Of a stretch of DNA of 37,663 bases, positions 15,461 to 24,619 are shown piece by piece (positions within the stretch are counted from its first letter, which is position 1; each line of letters starts with the position of its first letter). The DNA lies in the NCBI GenBank assembly GCA_947501115.1, contig CANMVX010000035.1, positions 1-37,663 on the forward strand, given 5' to 3'. This stretch comes from Haliscomenobacteraceae bacterium (GTDB taxonomy: Bacteria; Bacteroidota; Bacteroidia; Chitinophagales; Saprospiraceae). The translations under genes and the position numbers were made by a program. The notes below the pieces were generated by a model that saw only the letters and a list, made by a program, of their open reading frames with translations, was not told the DNA's origin and made no database searches.

Positions 15461-18355
15461 ATGATTATTATGCTTTTAAACCGTTTAATTTTATTCACTC
15501 TACTCCTTATTAGTAGTCATTTCTTAATAGCGCAATACCCTGCCAGCTCCGCAAAGGAACGTTTGGATAATGCAATGAAAAGAGCTGACATTCGTAAAAA
15601 TTCCGTAGTCAGTGGTTTGTCATTTCAATCTATCGGACCTACCGTGATGAGTGGCAGAGTGTCGGACCTGGAGGTTAATCCAAATGATCCTACTCAATTT
15701 TATGTAGCTTATGCTTCCGGGGGACTTTGGAAAACAGAAAATAATGGACGCACTTTTAAGCCTTTATTTGACAAGGAAATAGTCATGACTATAGGCGATA
15801 TTGCTGTAGATTGGGCCAGAAATACCATTTGGGTAGGTACAGGCGAAGTAAATTCAAGCAGGTCTTCCTACGCTGGTACGGGAATGTACAAAAGTACGGA
15901 CGGAGGAAATACCTGGTCCTTTAAAGGTCTTCCCGAATCTCACCATATTGGTAGAATACGCCTCCATCCTAAAGATCCCAATAAGGTTTGGGTAGCTGTT
16001 TTAGGACATCTTTATTCGCCAAATGAGGAAAGAGGCGTGTTTATGACCGAAGACGGTGGCCTAAGCTGGAAACATACTTTGAAAGTTGATCAACTTACTG
16101 GGGCTGTCGATTTAATTGGAGACCCTTCTTCTCCTCAGATTCTTTATGCAGCGACCTGGACTAAATCGAGGGAAGCATGGGATTTTGTAGAGTCCGGAAA
16201 AGGATCAGCTATTCATAAAAGTACGGATGGCGGTAAAACATGGCAAAAAATTACCGCTGCAAATACAGGTTTTCCAGACGGTGAAGGTTTGGGAAGAATT
16301 GGATTAGAGGTAACACAAAATCAAGGAAAAACTGTTCTCTTCGCAGCTATCGACAATTATTTCCGGCAAGAAAATAAATCTTCTGCCAATGCTGACGAAC
16401 TTACCAAGGTAGCATTGAGAACTATGTCCAAAGAAGTCTTTTTAACTCAAAAGAAATATCTGATAAAGGACTTTTTACAAAAAAATGGCTTTCCTTCTCA
16501 ATATACGGTTGAAAAAGTATTAGACTTGGTCAAAAAGAATGAGATTACTCCTTTGAACCTTGTTGAATATACAGAAGATGCTAATTCTGCCCTTTTTGAC
16601 GCTCCCGTCCACGGCCTTGAAGTGTATCGGTCTGATGACATGGGCAAATCCTGGAAATTAACCCATGAAAAAGGGTATTTAGAAAACGTACATTATACCT
16701 ACGGCTATTATTTTGCTCAAATTCGTGCGGCCAGTGTAAATCAATTGTATGTTTTAGGTGTTCCTGTACTTTCCTCTGAAAATGGCGGAAAAACATGGAA
16801 ATCAATTAATGGAGATAATGTGCATTCCGATCATCATGCCCTTTGGGTAAATCCCAAAAAACCGGGACACTTGATCCTTGGTAATGATGGAGGAATAAAC
16901 ATTTCTTATGATAATGGTGAACATTGGATTAAATGCAACACGCCAGCCTTAGGCCAGTTTTACCATGTGGCTGTTGATATGGCAGAACCTTACAGAGTGT
17001 ATGGCGGATTGCAAGACAACGGGGTTTGGATGGGTCCCAAAACAAATATGCCAAATACGGAATGGCATGATTCCGGTGATTATCCCTTTAAATCGATCAT
17101 GGGTGGCGATGGTATGCAGGTTGCTATTGATACCAGAGATAATGAAACGGTATATACCGGATTTCAATTTGGAAATTATTTTAGAATAAATACAAAAACC
17201 GGACAAAGGAAGGGAATTACGCCAAAACATGCCCTGGGAGAACGGCCGTTAAGATGGAATTGGGAAACGCCCATTCATTTATCTATCCACAATCAGGACA
17301 TTCTTTATATGGCATCCAATAAAGTACACCGGTCCTTTGATCAGGGCGATACTTTTAAAGAAATAAGTGGAGATTTAACGAAAGGGGGAAAAAAGGGAGA
17401 CGTGCCCTTTGGTACCATTTCCTGTATTCACGAATCACCGGTTACCTTTGGATTAATTTACGTGGGAACCGATGATGGTATGATACACCTCAGTCCTGAC
17501 GGGGGTACCACATGGAAAAGACTGGACGAATCATTACCACAAAATTTGTGGGTAAGTAGCATTCAAGCCTCTGCTTTTAAGGCCTCAAGGGTATATGTAA
17601 CTTTAAATGGTTATAGAAATGATCATTTTAAACCTTATGTTTACGTTTCTGACGATTATGGAAAAACATGGAAGCAAATCGGAGAAGGACTACCAAATGA
17701 ACCTGTAAATGTGATAAAGGAAGATCCAGTCAATGAGAATTTACTCTATATTGGGACTGATAATGGCCTATATTGTTCTTTAAATGGGGGCAAACAGGTT
17801 CAACTATTTGAAAATAACCTTCCTGCCGTTTCTGTACATGACCTGGTTATTCATCCAAGGGATAAGGAAATTATCGTCGGTACTCATGGCAGATCAATTT
17901 ATTTGGCCTCAGTAAAAGAACTACAACAGCTTACGCCAGAGATCATGTCAAAGACATTACACGCTTTTACTCCAGCCTCACCTTTTGCAAGCCCACGTTG
18001 GGGAAGAAAAATGGCTCCCTGGCAGGAAAGTGTATCTCCAGACATATTGTTACCAGTGTATGCGTCCACCGCGGGGAAAGGTTTTATGCGGTTATATTCC
18101 GACAGCAAAGAATTATTGTTTGAGCAAGAAGTGTCGATGTCAAACGGACTTAATTATGTTCCTTACAAAGGAATCATAAAAGAATCTGCCGCTGCAACCT
18201 TAGAAATGCTGGCCAATAAAAATCTTAAAGAGGAAGAAAAGCCAATTAAAATAAAAGCCATGGAAGATGGCCAGATTTATCTGGTGAAAGGCAAATATAC
18301 TATCGCATTTGAGATGAATGGAGCAAAATCAGAATCAACACTCATTCTACGTTAA
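15461..18355 (+). CDS. Secreted VPS10/sortilin-like BNR-repeat propeller protein
   Basis: A 964-aa exported protein. The N-terminus has a Sec signal peptide (hydrophobic core LILFTLLLISS, likely cleavage near FLIA/QYPA); the ATG at residue 4 is an alternative start. The body carries at least eight Asp-box (BNR, SxDxGxTW) motifs, for example KSTDGGNTW (about residue 143), TEDGGLSW (195), KSTDGGKTW (253), RSDDMGKSW (389), SSENGGKTW (437), LSPDGGTTW (676) and SDDYGKTW (730). These point to one or two beta-propellers of the sortilin/VPS10 or xyloglucanase-like type. The first blades contain SIGPTVMSGRVSDLEVNP, a common opening in this family. No catalytic residues are identifiable, and these proteins are often annotated as glycosyl hydrolases without proof. 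No T9SS sorting domain is obvious; the C-terminus is a short beta-rich region. It is monocistronic. Confidence 0.85.
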   Translation: MIIMLLNRLILFTLLLISSHFLIAQYPASSAKERLDNAMKRADIRKNSVVSGLSFQSIGPTVMSGRVSDLEVNPNDPTQFYVAYASGGLWKTENNGRTFKPLFDKEIVMTIGDIAVDWARNTIWVGTGEVNSSRSSYAGTGMYKSTDGGNTWSFKGLPESHHIGRIRLHPKDPNKVWVAVLGHLYSPNEERGVFMTEDGGLSWKHTLKVDQLTGAVDLIGDPSSPQILYAATWTKSREAWDFVESGKGSAIHKSTDGGKTWQKITAANTGFPDGEGLGRIGLEVTQNQGKTVLFAAIDNYFRQENKSSANADELTKVALRTMSKEVFLTQKKYLIKDFLQKNGFPSQYTVEKVLDLVKKNEITPLNLVEYTEDANSALFDAPVHGLEVYRSDDMGKSWKLTHEKGYLENVHYTYGYYFAQIRAASVNQLYVLGVPVLSSENGGKTWKSINGDNVHSDHHALWVNPKKPGHLILGNDGGINISYDNGEHWIKCNTPALGQFYHVAVDMAEPYRVYGGLQDNGVWMGPKTNMPNTEWHDSGDYPFKSIMGGDGMQVAIDTRDNETVYTGFQFGNYFRINTKTGQRKGITPKHALGERPLRWNWETPIHLSIHNQDILYMASNKVHRSFDQGDTFKEISGDLTKGGKKGDVPFGTISCIHESPVTFGLIYVGTDDGMIHLSPDGGTTWKRLDESLPQNLWVSSIQASAFKASRVYVTLNGYRNDHFKPYVYVSDDYGKTWKQIGEGLPNEPVNVIKEDPVNENLLYIGTDNGLYCSLNGGKQVQLFENNLPAVSVHDLVIHPRDKEIIVGTHGRSIYLASVKELQQLTPEIMSKTLHAFTPASPFASPRWGRKMAPWQESVSPDILLPVYASTAGKGFMRLYSDSKELLFEQEVSMSNGLNYVPYKGIIKESAAATLEMLANKNLKEEEKPIKIKAMEDGQIYLVKGKYTIAFEMNGAKSESTLILR

Positions 18356-18387
18356 AATCATTTTACCAGAAAAATAAATGCTAAAAT

Positions 18388-18421
18388 AAAAAGGGCGGCA
18401 AAAAAAATTGCCGCCCTTTTT
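18388..18421. terminator. Bidirectional rho-independent terminator
   Basis: A GC-rich stem GGGCGGCAA (18393-18401) pairs with TTGCCGCCC (18408-18416), flanked by A residues on one side and T residues on the other. It can stop both the BNR propeller gene (plus) and typA (minus), whose stops lie on either side. Confidence 0.9.
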
Positions 18422-18422
18422 A

Positions 18423-20240
18423 TTAACCTTCTACCTGAGAGAAGCTGCTATTGCGATAGCGCTTTCTGTCATGTTCTTTCAAGTAAATTTTTCTTAAACG
18501 CAGAGAAGCTGGCGTTGCTTCTACAAATTCATCTTCCTGGATATATTCAAGTGCTTCTTCTAAAGAGAAGCGACGAGGTGGAATCAACTTTAATTTATCA
18601 TCAGAACCAGAGGCTCTCATGTTCGTTAACTTCTTCGTTTTAGTAAGATTAATTACCATATCACCAGGTCTGTTGTTTTCTCCAACCACCTGACCTTCGT
18701 AAATATCTTCGTTAGAACCTATAAAGAAAACGCCTCTATCCTGAAGGTTATTTATAGAGAAAGGAATAGATTTACCATTTTCCATACTGATAAGAGAACC
18801 ATTTTGACGACCCTGAATTTCGCCTTTATAAGGTTGGAAGTTTAAGAATCTGTGATTCATAATAGCTTCTCCGGCAGTTGCAGTAAGTAAATAATTTCTT
18901 AGACCGATAATACCTCTTGAAGGAATCTCCAATTTAAGAATAACTCTATCTGCCTTTGGTTCCATAGAAAGAAGGATACCTTTTCTTCTCGTAACTGCTT
19001 CGATAGCTCTTCCTGAAACAGCTTCAGGTAAGTCGATGGTCAGTTCCTCAATTGGTTCACATTTTTCACCGTCGATCAATTTCAAGATAACCTGAGGCTG
19101 ACCAATTTGAAGTTCATAACCTTCTCTTCTCATTGTTTCAATAAGAACGGCTAAGTGGAGTACCCCTCTACCAAACACTCTGAAACTATCTGCTGAACCT
19201 GTATCTTCTAATCTTAGGGCCAGGTTTTTTTCTAATTCCTTCTCTAACCTTTCACGAACGTGTCTTGAGGTAACGAATTTACCTTCCTGACCGAAGAAAG
19301 GAGAGTCATTGATAGTGAAGACCATACTCATGGTAGGTTCATCTATTGAAATAGGTGGTAAAGGCTCTGGAAATTCAAAATCTGCGATAGTATCACCAAT
19401 TTCGAAGCCATCGATACCTACAATGGCACCAATTTCACCTGCTTTAATTTCGGTTACTTTAGCTTTTTCGAAACCCTCAAAAACATAAATGGCCTTCAAT
19501 CTACTTTTAACGATAGATCCATCTTTTTTACAAAGGCTAACCATTTGCCCTTCTGTAATTACACCTCTTTGCAACCTACCAATAGCGATCCTACCAATGT
19601 AGTTGGAATAATCAAGAGAGGTAATAATCATTTGAGTAGTACCCTCTGAAACCTTTGGAGGGGGAATATGAGTAACGATGGAATCAAGCAGTGCGAAGAT
19701 ATTATCTGTGGGCTTTTTCCAATCTTCGCTCATCCAGCCATTTTTGGCAGAACCAAAAATGACAGGAAAATCAAGTTGATCTTCTGTTGCATCCAGGTTA
19801 GCCATGAGTTCAAAGATTTGCTCATGCACTTCCAGTGGAGTACAATTTTCTTTATCGACCTTATTGATAACGACGATAGGTTTTAATCCTAAGGCCAAAG
19901 CCTTTTGGAGAACGAAACGAGTTTGAGGCATAGCTCCTTCAAAAGCATCTACGAGGAGGAGAACCCCATCGGCCATATTTAGAACCCTTTCCACTTCGCC
20001 GCCAAAATCACTGTGACCAGGCGTATCGATAATATTAATTTTATATTCCTTGTAACGGATAGATACATTTTTAGCAAGGATGGTAATACCCCTTTCTCTT
20101 TCGAGATCATTGCTATCCATGATCAATTCGCCAGGTGTTTCATGGTCTTTAAAGAGTCGACCTGCCAGCAGCATTTTATCTACCAGCGTTGTTTTGCCAT
20201 GGTCAACGTGAGCGATGATGGCAATGTTTCTTATTTGCAT
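18423..20240 (-). CDS. typA: Translational GTPase TypA/BipA
   Basis: A 605-aa ribosome-associated GTPase of the EF-G/LepA group involved in ribosome assembly and stress adaptation. The G motifs are intact: AHVDHGKTT (G1, residues 10-18), DTPGHSDFGGEVERVL (G3, about 72-87) and NKVDKE (G4, about 126-131). The BipA-specific C-terminal domain follows, with RNYLLTATAGEAIMNHRF (about 430-447) and the final MRASGSDDKLKLIPPRRFSLEEALEYI stretch. The frame extends upstream to a TTG at 20264, but the ATG at 20240 gives the standard MQIRNIAIIAHVDHG start. A full TAnnTTTG element overlies that TTG, so the longer start would lie ahead of the transcript. It is transcribed alone, ending at a shared terminator. 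Confidence 0.97.
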   Translation of the reverse strand: MQIRNIAIIAHVDHGKTTLVDKMLLAGRLFKDHETPGELIMDSNDLERERGITILAKNVSIRYKEYKINIIDTPGHSDFGGEVERVLNMADGVLLLVDAFEGAMPQTRFVLQKALALGLKPIVVINKVDKENCTPLEVHEQIFELMANLDATEDQLDFPVIFGSAKNGWMSEDWKKPTDNIFALLDSIVTHIPPPKVSEGTTQMIITSLDYSNYIGRIAIGRLQRGVITEGQMVSLCKKDGSIVKSRLKAIYVFEGFEKAKVTEIKAGEIGAIVGIDGFEIGDTIADFEFPEPLPPISIDEPTMSMVFTINDSPFFGQEGKFVTSRHVRERLEKELEKNLALRLEDTGSADSFRVFGRGVLHLAVLIETMRREGYELQIGQPQVILKLIDGEKCEPIEELTIDLPEAVSGRAIEAVTRRKGILLSMEPKADRVILKLEIPSRGIIGLRNYLLTATAGEAIMNHRFLNFQPYKGEIQGRQNGSLISMENGKSIPFSINNLQDRGVFFIGSNEDIYEGQVVGENNRPGDMVINLTKTKKLTNMRASGSDDKLKLIPPRRFSLEEALEYIQEDEFVEATPASLRLRKIYLKEHDRKRYRNSSFSQVEG

Positions 20241-20261
20241 TTTAATTTTCTTTTCGGGGCA

Positions 20262-20269
20262 CAAAGGTA
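20262..20269 (-). promoter_or_regulatory. -7 promoter element of typA
   Basis: On the minus strand this reads TACCTTTG, matching TAnnTTTG, and ends 21 bases before the typA ATG. A TTG lies about 23 bases farther upstream as a possible -33 partner. This places the transcript start near 20255 and excludes the upstream TTG as start codon. Confidence 0.55.
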
Positions 20270-20363
20270 GGTCAAATAATCTTTTAAAAGAACAAGCAAC
20301 CGTTTTATTAATAATAAATTATTATTGAGCTAAAAAATGGTGCCGCCTGGGGCTATAGACATG

Positions 20364-20413
20364 TGACCCCTCCGGGGTCAGGATACAAAAATGAATCGAC
20401 CCCAGAGGGGTCG
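20364..20413. repeat. Palindrome pair (REP-like patch, locus 2)
   Basis: Two palindromes lie close together: TGACCCC-TCC-GGGGTCA (20364-20380, perfect) and CGACCCC-AGA-GGGGTCG (20397-20413, perfect). They are the same two types as at locus 1 (2699-2853), but here the pair is turned inside out: the flanks ATAGACATG and CATGTTTAT lie outside the palindromes, whereas at locus 1 they face inward. Just upstream, TGCCGCCTGGGGC (20341-20353) is the reverse complement of the unit start found between the locus 1 palindromes. The patch lies between typA and the 90-aa gene and encodes nothing. Confidence 0.8.
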
Positions 20414-20437
20414 CATGTTTATAAAATGACCTGTTCT

Positions 20438-20468
20438 AAAAAAAAGAGGCCATCTATTAGACAGCCTC
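20438..20468 (-). terminator. Rho-independent terminator after the 90-aa gene
   Basis: On the minus strand GAGGC (20464-20468) pairs with GCCTC (20446-20450). The stem is extended inward by two wobble pairs and three Watson-Crick pairs, and a run of eight T residues follows. It lies 36 bases past the stop of the 90-aa gene. Confidence 0.75.
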
Positions 20469-20504
20469 CATGGTAAAAATTCGTTTTAAAAGGTAAATGG
20501 AAAA

Positions 20505-20777
20505 CTAATTGAAATAAAAGGTGCGAACCATTTCTTGCTGAGTATGAGGGTGACAAACCACATCAACATTCAAAGTACAGCGTTCAAACTGAAGCGCGTA
20601 CGAATGTTGAACCATGTTTGGACCTAACACCGCTTTCTTTAATTCCTGAGAAGAGAGCATAGCGCCCACGTCTTCTTTTAATGAATGCATTAATTCTCTC
20701 ACCTTACCTAAAGTGCTTCCTGTGCCTGAGTTAATAAGACCTACAGTCAGGGCTAATTTAATTTTTTTGATATTCAT
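20505..20777 (-). CDS. Unrecognised 90-aa protein
   Basis: I do not recognise this protein. It starts at an ATG (20777) with a basic N-terminus, MNIKKIKLALTVGLINSGTG, which is mildly hydrophobic but not a clear signal peptide. The rest is soluble-looking, with two Cys (in FERCTLNVDVVCHPH) and several His. In support of a real gene, it has its own strong terminator 36 bases downstream and is bounded upstream by the ftsZ terminator. Upstream on the minus strand an ATAATTTG sequence only partly fits the -7 consensus. Against it, the frame is short and I see no known domain. If real, it is a stand-alone small gene between ftsZ and typA. Confidence 0.55.
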   Translation of the reverse strand: MNIKKIKLALTVGLINSGTGSTLGKVRELMHSLKEDVGAMLSSQELKKAVLGPNMVQHSYALQFERCTLNVDVVCHPHTQQEMVRTFYFN

Positions 20778-20893
20778 GGGATGGGTATTAAAAAAAAGAT
20801 TTTAATGATCTTCTATTATGTAAACTTTATTAAGGATTAATATGTTGCGCCAAATTATTTAATTAAATGTTAATGGTTTTAAAATATTTTCTT

Positions 20894-20925
20894 AAAAAAA
20901 GGGTGCTTCCAGATAGAAAGCACCC
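20894..20925 (-). terminator. Rho-independent terminator of the dcw cluster (after ftsZ)
   Basis: On the minus strand GGGTGCTT (20918-20925) pairs with AAGCACCC (20901-20908) across a 9-nt loop and is followed by seven T residues. It is the first strong terminator in this strand after mraZ, so the cluster can be read as one long transcript. Confidence 0.92.
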
Positions 20926-20980
20926 GATAATTTCTACTTTATGGAAATTTAAGTAGTTATAACTAAGGCGTAAAAATCAA

Positions 20981-22435
20981 TTAATCGACTGCGTCGTGCA
21001 AAAAGGAGTTACCCTCCCTTATTTCCATATTATTGGAAGGATTCACAGAATACCTGGAGAAATTGTTATCGGAGGAAGATGGCACATCTTCCAGCGTAAC
21101 ATTTCTACGTAAATAAGCAGGCTGGTTTTCTAAATCACTAATTACTTTAGGATTATTTAACTTTTGCGTTTGAGCACGAAGCGATTCTCTTCGCCTGTTT
21201 TCTTCCTCTCTGTTTTTGAAAGGTGAAGCGTTCGGTGAAGCAACATTCTTATTATCTTTTAAATAAGGATCTGACTGACCATTGATATTGTGCCCCATTT
21301 TATTTGGATTAGTATCTCCAAATTCAATAACCCGACCCGTATTATTCCCCCCTTCATAGCCAATACCACTTAAACCACTTGATGGAGCATTCGTCTCTGG
21401 CATTTTTGGGATCACAGCATCACCTAAATTTATAGTGACTTGACTTTTCTGAGGCATGAAGTCCAGATTATCGGTAACCTGGTGCTCAAAACCGGTGGCT
21501 ATAACAGTGACACTTATTTTATTACCTAATTTATTGTCGTAACAATTACCCCATATAATTTCACTATCATCACCGGCCTCTTCTCTAACGAAATCTGTAA
21601 TTTCAAAAATTTCATCCATAGTAACTTCCTTCAAACCAGAGGTAATATTCAAAAGGATATGCTTTGCCCCGTTGATATTATTATCTTCAAGAAGTGGAGA
21701 ATGAAGTGCCTGATCAACCGCGATACGCGCACGGTCATTACCTTCGGCGAGGCCTGTTCCCATTATGGCCACTCCGCTCCCACGCATTACCGTATTAACG
21801 TCTTCGAAATCGACATTTACATAACCGGGGACGGTTATTATTTCAGCGATACCTTTAGCTGCGGTGGTAAGCACATTATCAGCTTTTGAAAAAGCGTCAG
21901 AAAGAGATAGATTACCATGAATCTGCCTAAGTTTATCATTAGAAATAATAATAAGCGTATCTACAGAATTTTTCAATTCATTGAGGCCTTCATAACCTTG
22001 AGAAGTTCTTTTATTTCCCTCAAAAGTAAAAGGAAGAGTAACAATACCGACGGTAAGGATATTCATTTCCCGGGCAGTTCTAGCAATAATAGGAGCAGCT
22101 CCCGTTCCCGTACCACCACCCATACCTGCTGTGATAAAGAGCATTTTGCAGTTATTTTCAATATACCTCTTCACCTCTTCTATAGATTCTTCACAGGCCA
22201 GTTTTCCGACATTTGGTTTAGAACCAGCGCCTCTTCCTTCTGTTAAATTAGGACCTAGCCTAATTTTAGTTGGTACGGGGCTATTTTCCATCGCTTGATT
22301 ATCAGTATTACAAATGGCGAAATCAACACCAATAATACCTTGCTTAAACATGTGGGTGACCGCATTACTTCCACCGCCACCTACACCTATTACTTTTATA
22401 ACTGGACTATCGTCTTTTGGAAATTCGTAGATCAT
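20981..22435 (-). CDS. ftsZ: Cell division protein FtsZ
   Basis: A tubulin-like GTPase of 484 aa that forms the Z ring at midcell. The N-terminal GTP-binding domain has GVGGGGSNAV (about residues 17-26), the tubulin signature GGGTGTG (106-112) and NTDNQAM (about 43-49). The T7 catalytic loop region includes NVDFEDVNTVM. A long, polar linker follows and then a C-terminal peptide with QPAYLRRNVTL, the Bacteroidota form of the FtsA-binding tail. An extended frame reaches 22522 inside ftsA, but the ATG at 22435 gives the conventional MIYEFPKDDSPVIKVIGVGG start and a 37-base gap after the ftsA stop. It is the last gene of the cluster and is followed by a strong terminator. Confidence 0.97.
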   Translation of the reverse strand: MIYEFPKDDSPVIKVIGVGGGGSNAVTHMFKQGIIGVDFAICNTDNQAMENSPVPTKIRLGPNLTEGRGAGSKPNVGKLACEESIEEVKRYIENNCKMLFITAGMGGGTGTGAAPIIARTAREMNILTVGIVTLPFTFEGNKRTSQGYEGLNELKNSVDTLIIISNDKLRQIHGNLSLSDAFSKADNVLTTAAKGIAEIITVPGYVNVDFEDVNTVMRGSGVAIMGTGLAEGNDRARIAVDQALHSPLLEDNNINGAKHILLNITSGLKEVTMDEIFEITDFVREEAGDDSEIIWGNCYDNKLGNKISVTVIATGFEHQVTDNLDFMPQKSQVTINLGDAVIPKMPETNAPSSGLSGIGYEGGNNTGRVIEFGDTNPNKMGHNINGQSDPYLKDNKNVASPNASPFKNREEENRRRESLRAQTQKLNNPKVISDLENQPAYLRRNVTLEDVPSSSDNNFSRYSVNPSNNMEIREGNSFLHDAVD

Positions 22436-22472
22436 AGTATTCGTTTTTGGGTAATCAATAAAAAAAGAGCGT

Positions 22473-23792
22473 TTAAAGGTCTGAATCGGGTTCAGCGTCA
22501 AACCATTCCCTTGTTTTTTCAATGATTATGTTAATAAAACCTCCTTTTGTTGGTTCAGATTCGATTTTGGTTACTTCAGGATCTTTGGTTTTAGCTATCT
22601 TTTCAGATGATTTGTACCTACCTTTTTCTCTATCTTCGATACCTCTCAGGAGCAGGCCTACCGCAGTAGCATAAATGGGGCTGCACAATGCTTCAGAGTA
22701 GCCATGAGCCAGGTGTTCGACCGGCAGACCAATTCTGGCTGGTAAACCCGTGTGGTATTCTGCCAATTTGTCAACGTGACGTAATAAGGCTCCTCCGCCT
22801 GTCAAAACGATACCAGCCACGAGCTTTTTACCGTAACCCGAAGCCGAAATTTCCGCATAAACGTAATCGAAAATTTCTTCCATTCGTGCCTGAATAATAA
22901 GAGATAGATTTTTTTCAGATATTTCCTTATGTTCTCTTCCTCTTAAACCAGGAATAGATATGATTCTATTGTCAAATACTTCATCAGATAATGCGGAACC
23001 AAAGCGGGTTTTCAAATTTTCGGCATGCTGTGGCATGACAGTACAGCCCTCTTTGATATCTTTGGTAACTATATTTCCACCCAACGGAATAACAGAGGTA
23101 TGTCTAATAATACCCTCGTAAAAAATGGTAATATCTGTGGTTCCACCGCCAATATCGATGAGAACAACGCCCGCCTGTTTTTCCTCTTCACTCAATACAG
23201 CCATAGCGGAGGCAATAGGTTCCAGCGTCATATTCGCCACTTTAGCACCTGCCCGTTCTACACATCTGAAAATATTATTCGTAGCGGTAATTTGCCCTGT
23301 AATTATATGAAAATTAGCTCCTAAATGAACGCCAGACATGCCAATAGGATCTACTATTCCATGCTCTGAATCTACAGAAAATTCCTGTGGGATGGCATGT
23401 AAAATCTTATCTCCCGGAGGCAGAACTAATTTGTGAATATCATGAACCAAGCGATCAATATCTTTTTGAGATATTTCAGAATCACTATACTCTCTTACTA
23501 ATTGTCCCCTGTGCTGTAATGTTTTAATATGTTGGCCAGCAATGCCAACATGTACCAGATTGAAGTCGATGTTCGCCGACCGTCTGGTGATTTCAATAGC
23601 CTCTTGAATAGCGTTTACGGTTTTCTCAATATTGGATACCACCCCCCGGAGGACACCTTCTGAGTTAACCTTGCCCAGTCCCAGAACTTCAAGTTTCCCT
23701 AAATCGTTCTTAAAACCCGCAATGGCACAGACTTTTGTTGTACCAATGTCGATGGCCAACACAACCTCTTGATTTTTTTCAACTCTTTCCAT
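22473..23792 (-). CDS. ftsA: Cell division protein FtsA
   Basis: A 439-aa actin-like ATPase that tethers FtsZ filaments to the membrane and recruits later division proteins. The fold markers are present: AIDIGTTKVCAI (phosphate 1, about residues 13-24), the SHS2 region (1C, about 85-170), IDIGGGTTDITIF (phosphate 2, about 212-224) and VLTGGGALLRHV (adenosine motif, about 330-341). A polar linker ends in a predicted amphipathic membrane helix, GGFINIIIEKTREWFD. Length is normal. It lies between ftsQ (54 bases upstream) and ftsZ, the standard order. Confidence 0.97.
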   Translation of the reverse strand: MERVEKNQEVVLAIDIGTTKVCAIAGFKNDLGKLEVLGLGKVNSEGVLRGVVSNIEKTVNAIQEAIEITRRSANIDFNLVHVGIAGQHIKTLQHRGQLVREYSDSEISQKDIDRLVHDIHKLVLPPGDKILHAIPQEFSVDSEHGIVDPIGMSGVHLGANFHIITGQITATNNIFRCVERAGAKVANMTLEPIASAMAVLSEEEKQAGVVLIDIGGGTTDITIFYEGIIRHTSVIPLGGNIVTKDIKEGCTVMPQHAENLKTRFGSALSDEVFDNRIISIPGLRGREHKEISEKNLSLIIQARMEEIFDYVYAEISASGYGKKLVAGIVLTGGGALLRHVDKLAEYHTGLPARIGLPVEHLAHGYSEALCSPIYATAVGLLLRGIEDREKGRYKSSEKIAKTKDPEVTKIESEPTKGGFINIIIEKTREWFDAEPDSDL

Positions 23793-23846
23793 AGTAGTTT
23801 GTAATTACGCCCAATAAATATGTCAAAATAAGTAATCTAAAACATT

Positions 23847-24617
23847 TTAGTTGCAAACAATCTGATTTCTGAATCTCAGGTCAAGGTTTCGGTATTTACG
23901 CCAACCTACAAAAGGCATAGCTTCTTTGTAAAATACCTTTAACTTTTTCCATTTCTGCATAGAATCATCAAATTCGCCAAATATAATTTTCTGATCCCCA
24001 ATCATGGGAACCAATGTAAATTCTCTTTTAAGATTCACATGAACTTGCACCAACATTGATTTTAAAAAAGGATCAGCCTCAATCTCGTTACAAAGTTTAA
24101 ACAAATCATGTAGTGCATTATCCTTAGTTAAAAAATCAGGAGAGAAAGGAGGATATTCACCTGTAGCCGTGATAATGTTCACAGCAAAATGCTTCGATAG
24201 AGGCAACTTTATGCCCTCCTCATCTAAATAATACTGGTCTCCACGACTACTAATGACCCTTACAATAGGTTTACGCTGTAAAATATGAATACCTAAACTA
24301 TTTCTGCTATCCAAAAAAACTTCGGCATCTTTAATAAACGAATTTTTTTCAAGCAGCGTTTCAATTCTGTTCAAGTCAATGGTTTTGAAAGACTGTCCTA
24401 TTACCTGAAAGCCCAAACCTCTGTCTAACTCAACGAGAACGTCTTCCTCCTCAATTAAAAATGAACTATCTGGCAAAGCTTCAATATCTGTGTTTATCTC
24501 AACAATAGGTTTCTCTTTCCTCATATCCACAGCCAGAATAATAAGGCCCAATATAAGAAATCCCCCTATTTTTACCAAAAAAGACTTCCATTTCCCCGAA
24601 GAAATAATATTTTTCAT
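23847..24617 (-). CDS. ftsQ: Cell division protein FtsQ/DivIB
   Basis: A 256-aa bitopic division protein. It has a short cytoplasmic tail, one transmembrane segment (about residues 14-31, VKIGGFLILGLIILAV), then a periplasmic part with a weakly conserved POTRA-like region (about 40-115) and the beta domain (about 120-240). FIKDAEVFLDSRNSLGIHILQRKPIVRV contains the R/KPxxRV pattern typical of FtsQ. It bridges early and late divisome components. Position supports the call: it starts 2 bases after the murC stop and precedes ftsA. FtsQ is poorly conserved in this phylum, so the identification rests on both topology and synteny. Confidence 0.88.
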   Translation of the reverse strand: MKNIISSGKWKSFLVKIGGFLILGLIILAVDMRKEKPIVEINTDIEALPDSSFLIEEEDVLVELDRGLGFQVIGQSFKTIDLNRIETLLEKNSFIKDAEVFLDSRNSLGIHILQRKPIVRVISSRGDQYYLDEEGIKLPLSKHFAVNIITATGEYPPFSPDFLTKDNALHDLFKLCNEIEADPFLKSMLVQVHVNLKREFTLVPMIGDQKIIFGEFDDSMQKWKKLKVFYKEAMPFVGWRKYRNLDLRFRNQIVCN

Positions 24618-24619
24618 CT

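Noticed and set aside
20241-20264. TTG start of typA
   Set aside because: It overlaps a full -7 promoter element, so it would not be in the transcript, and TypA normally begins about MxIRNIAI.
22436-22522. Extended ftsZ start inside ftsA
   Set aside because: The 29 extra residues do not resemble FtsZ; the ATG at 22435 gives the usual start.
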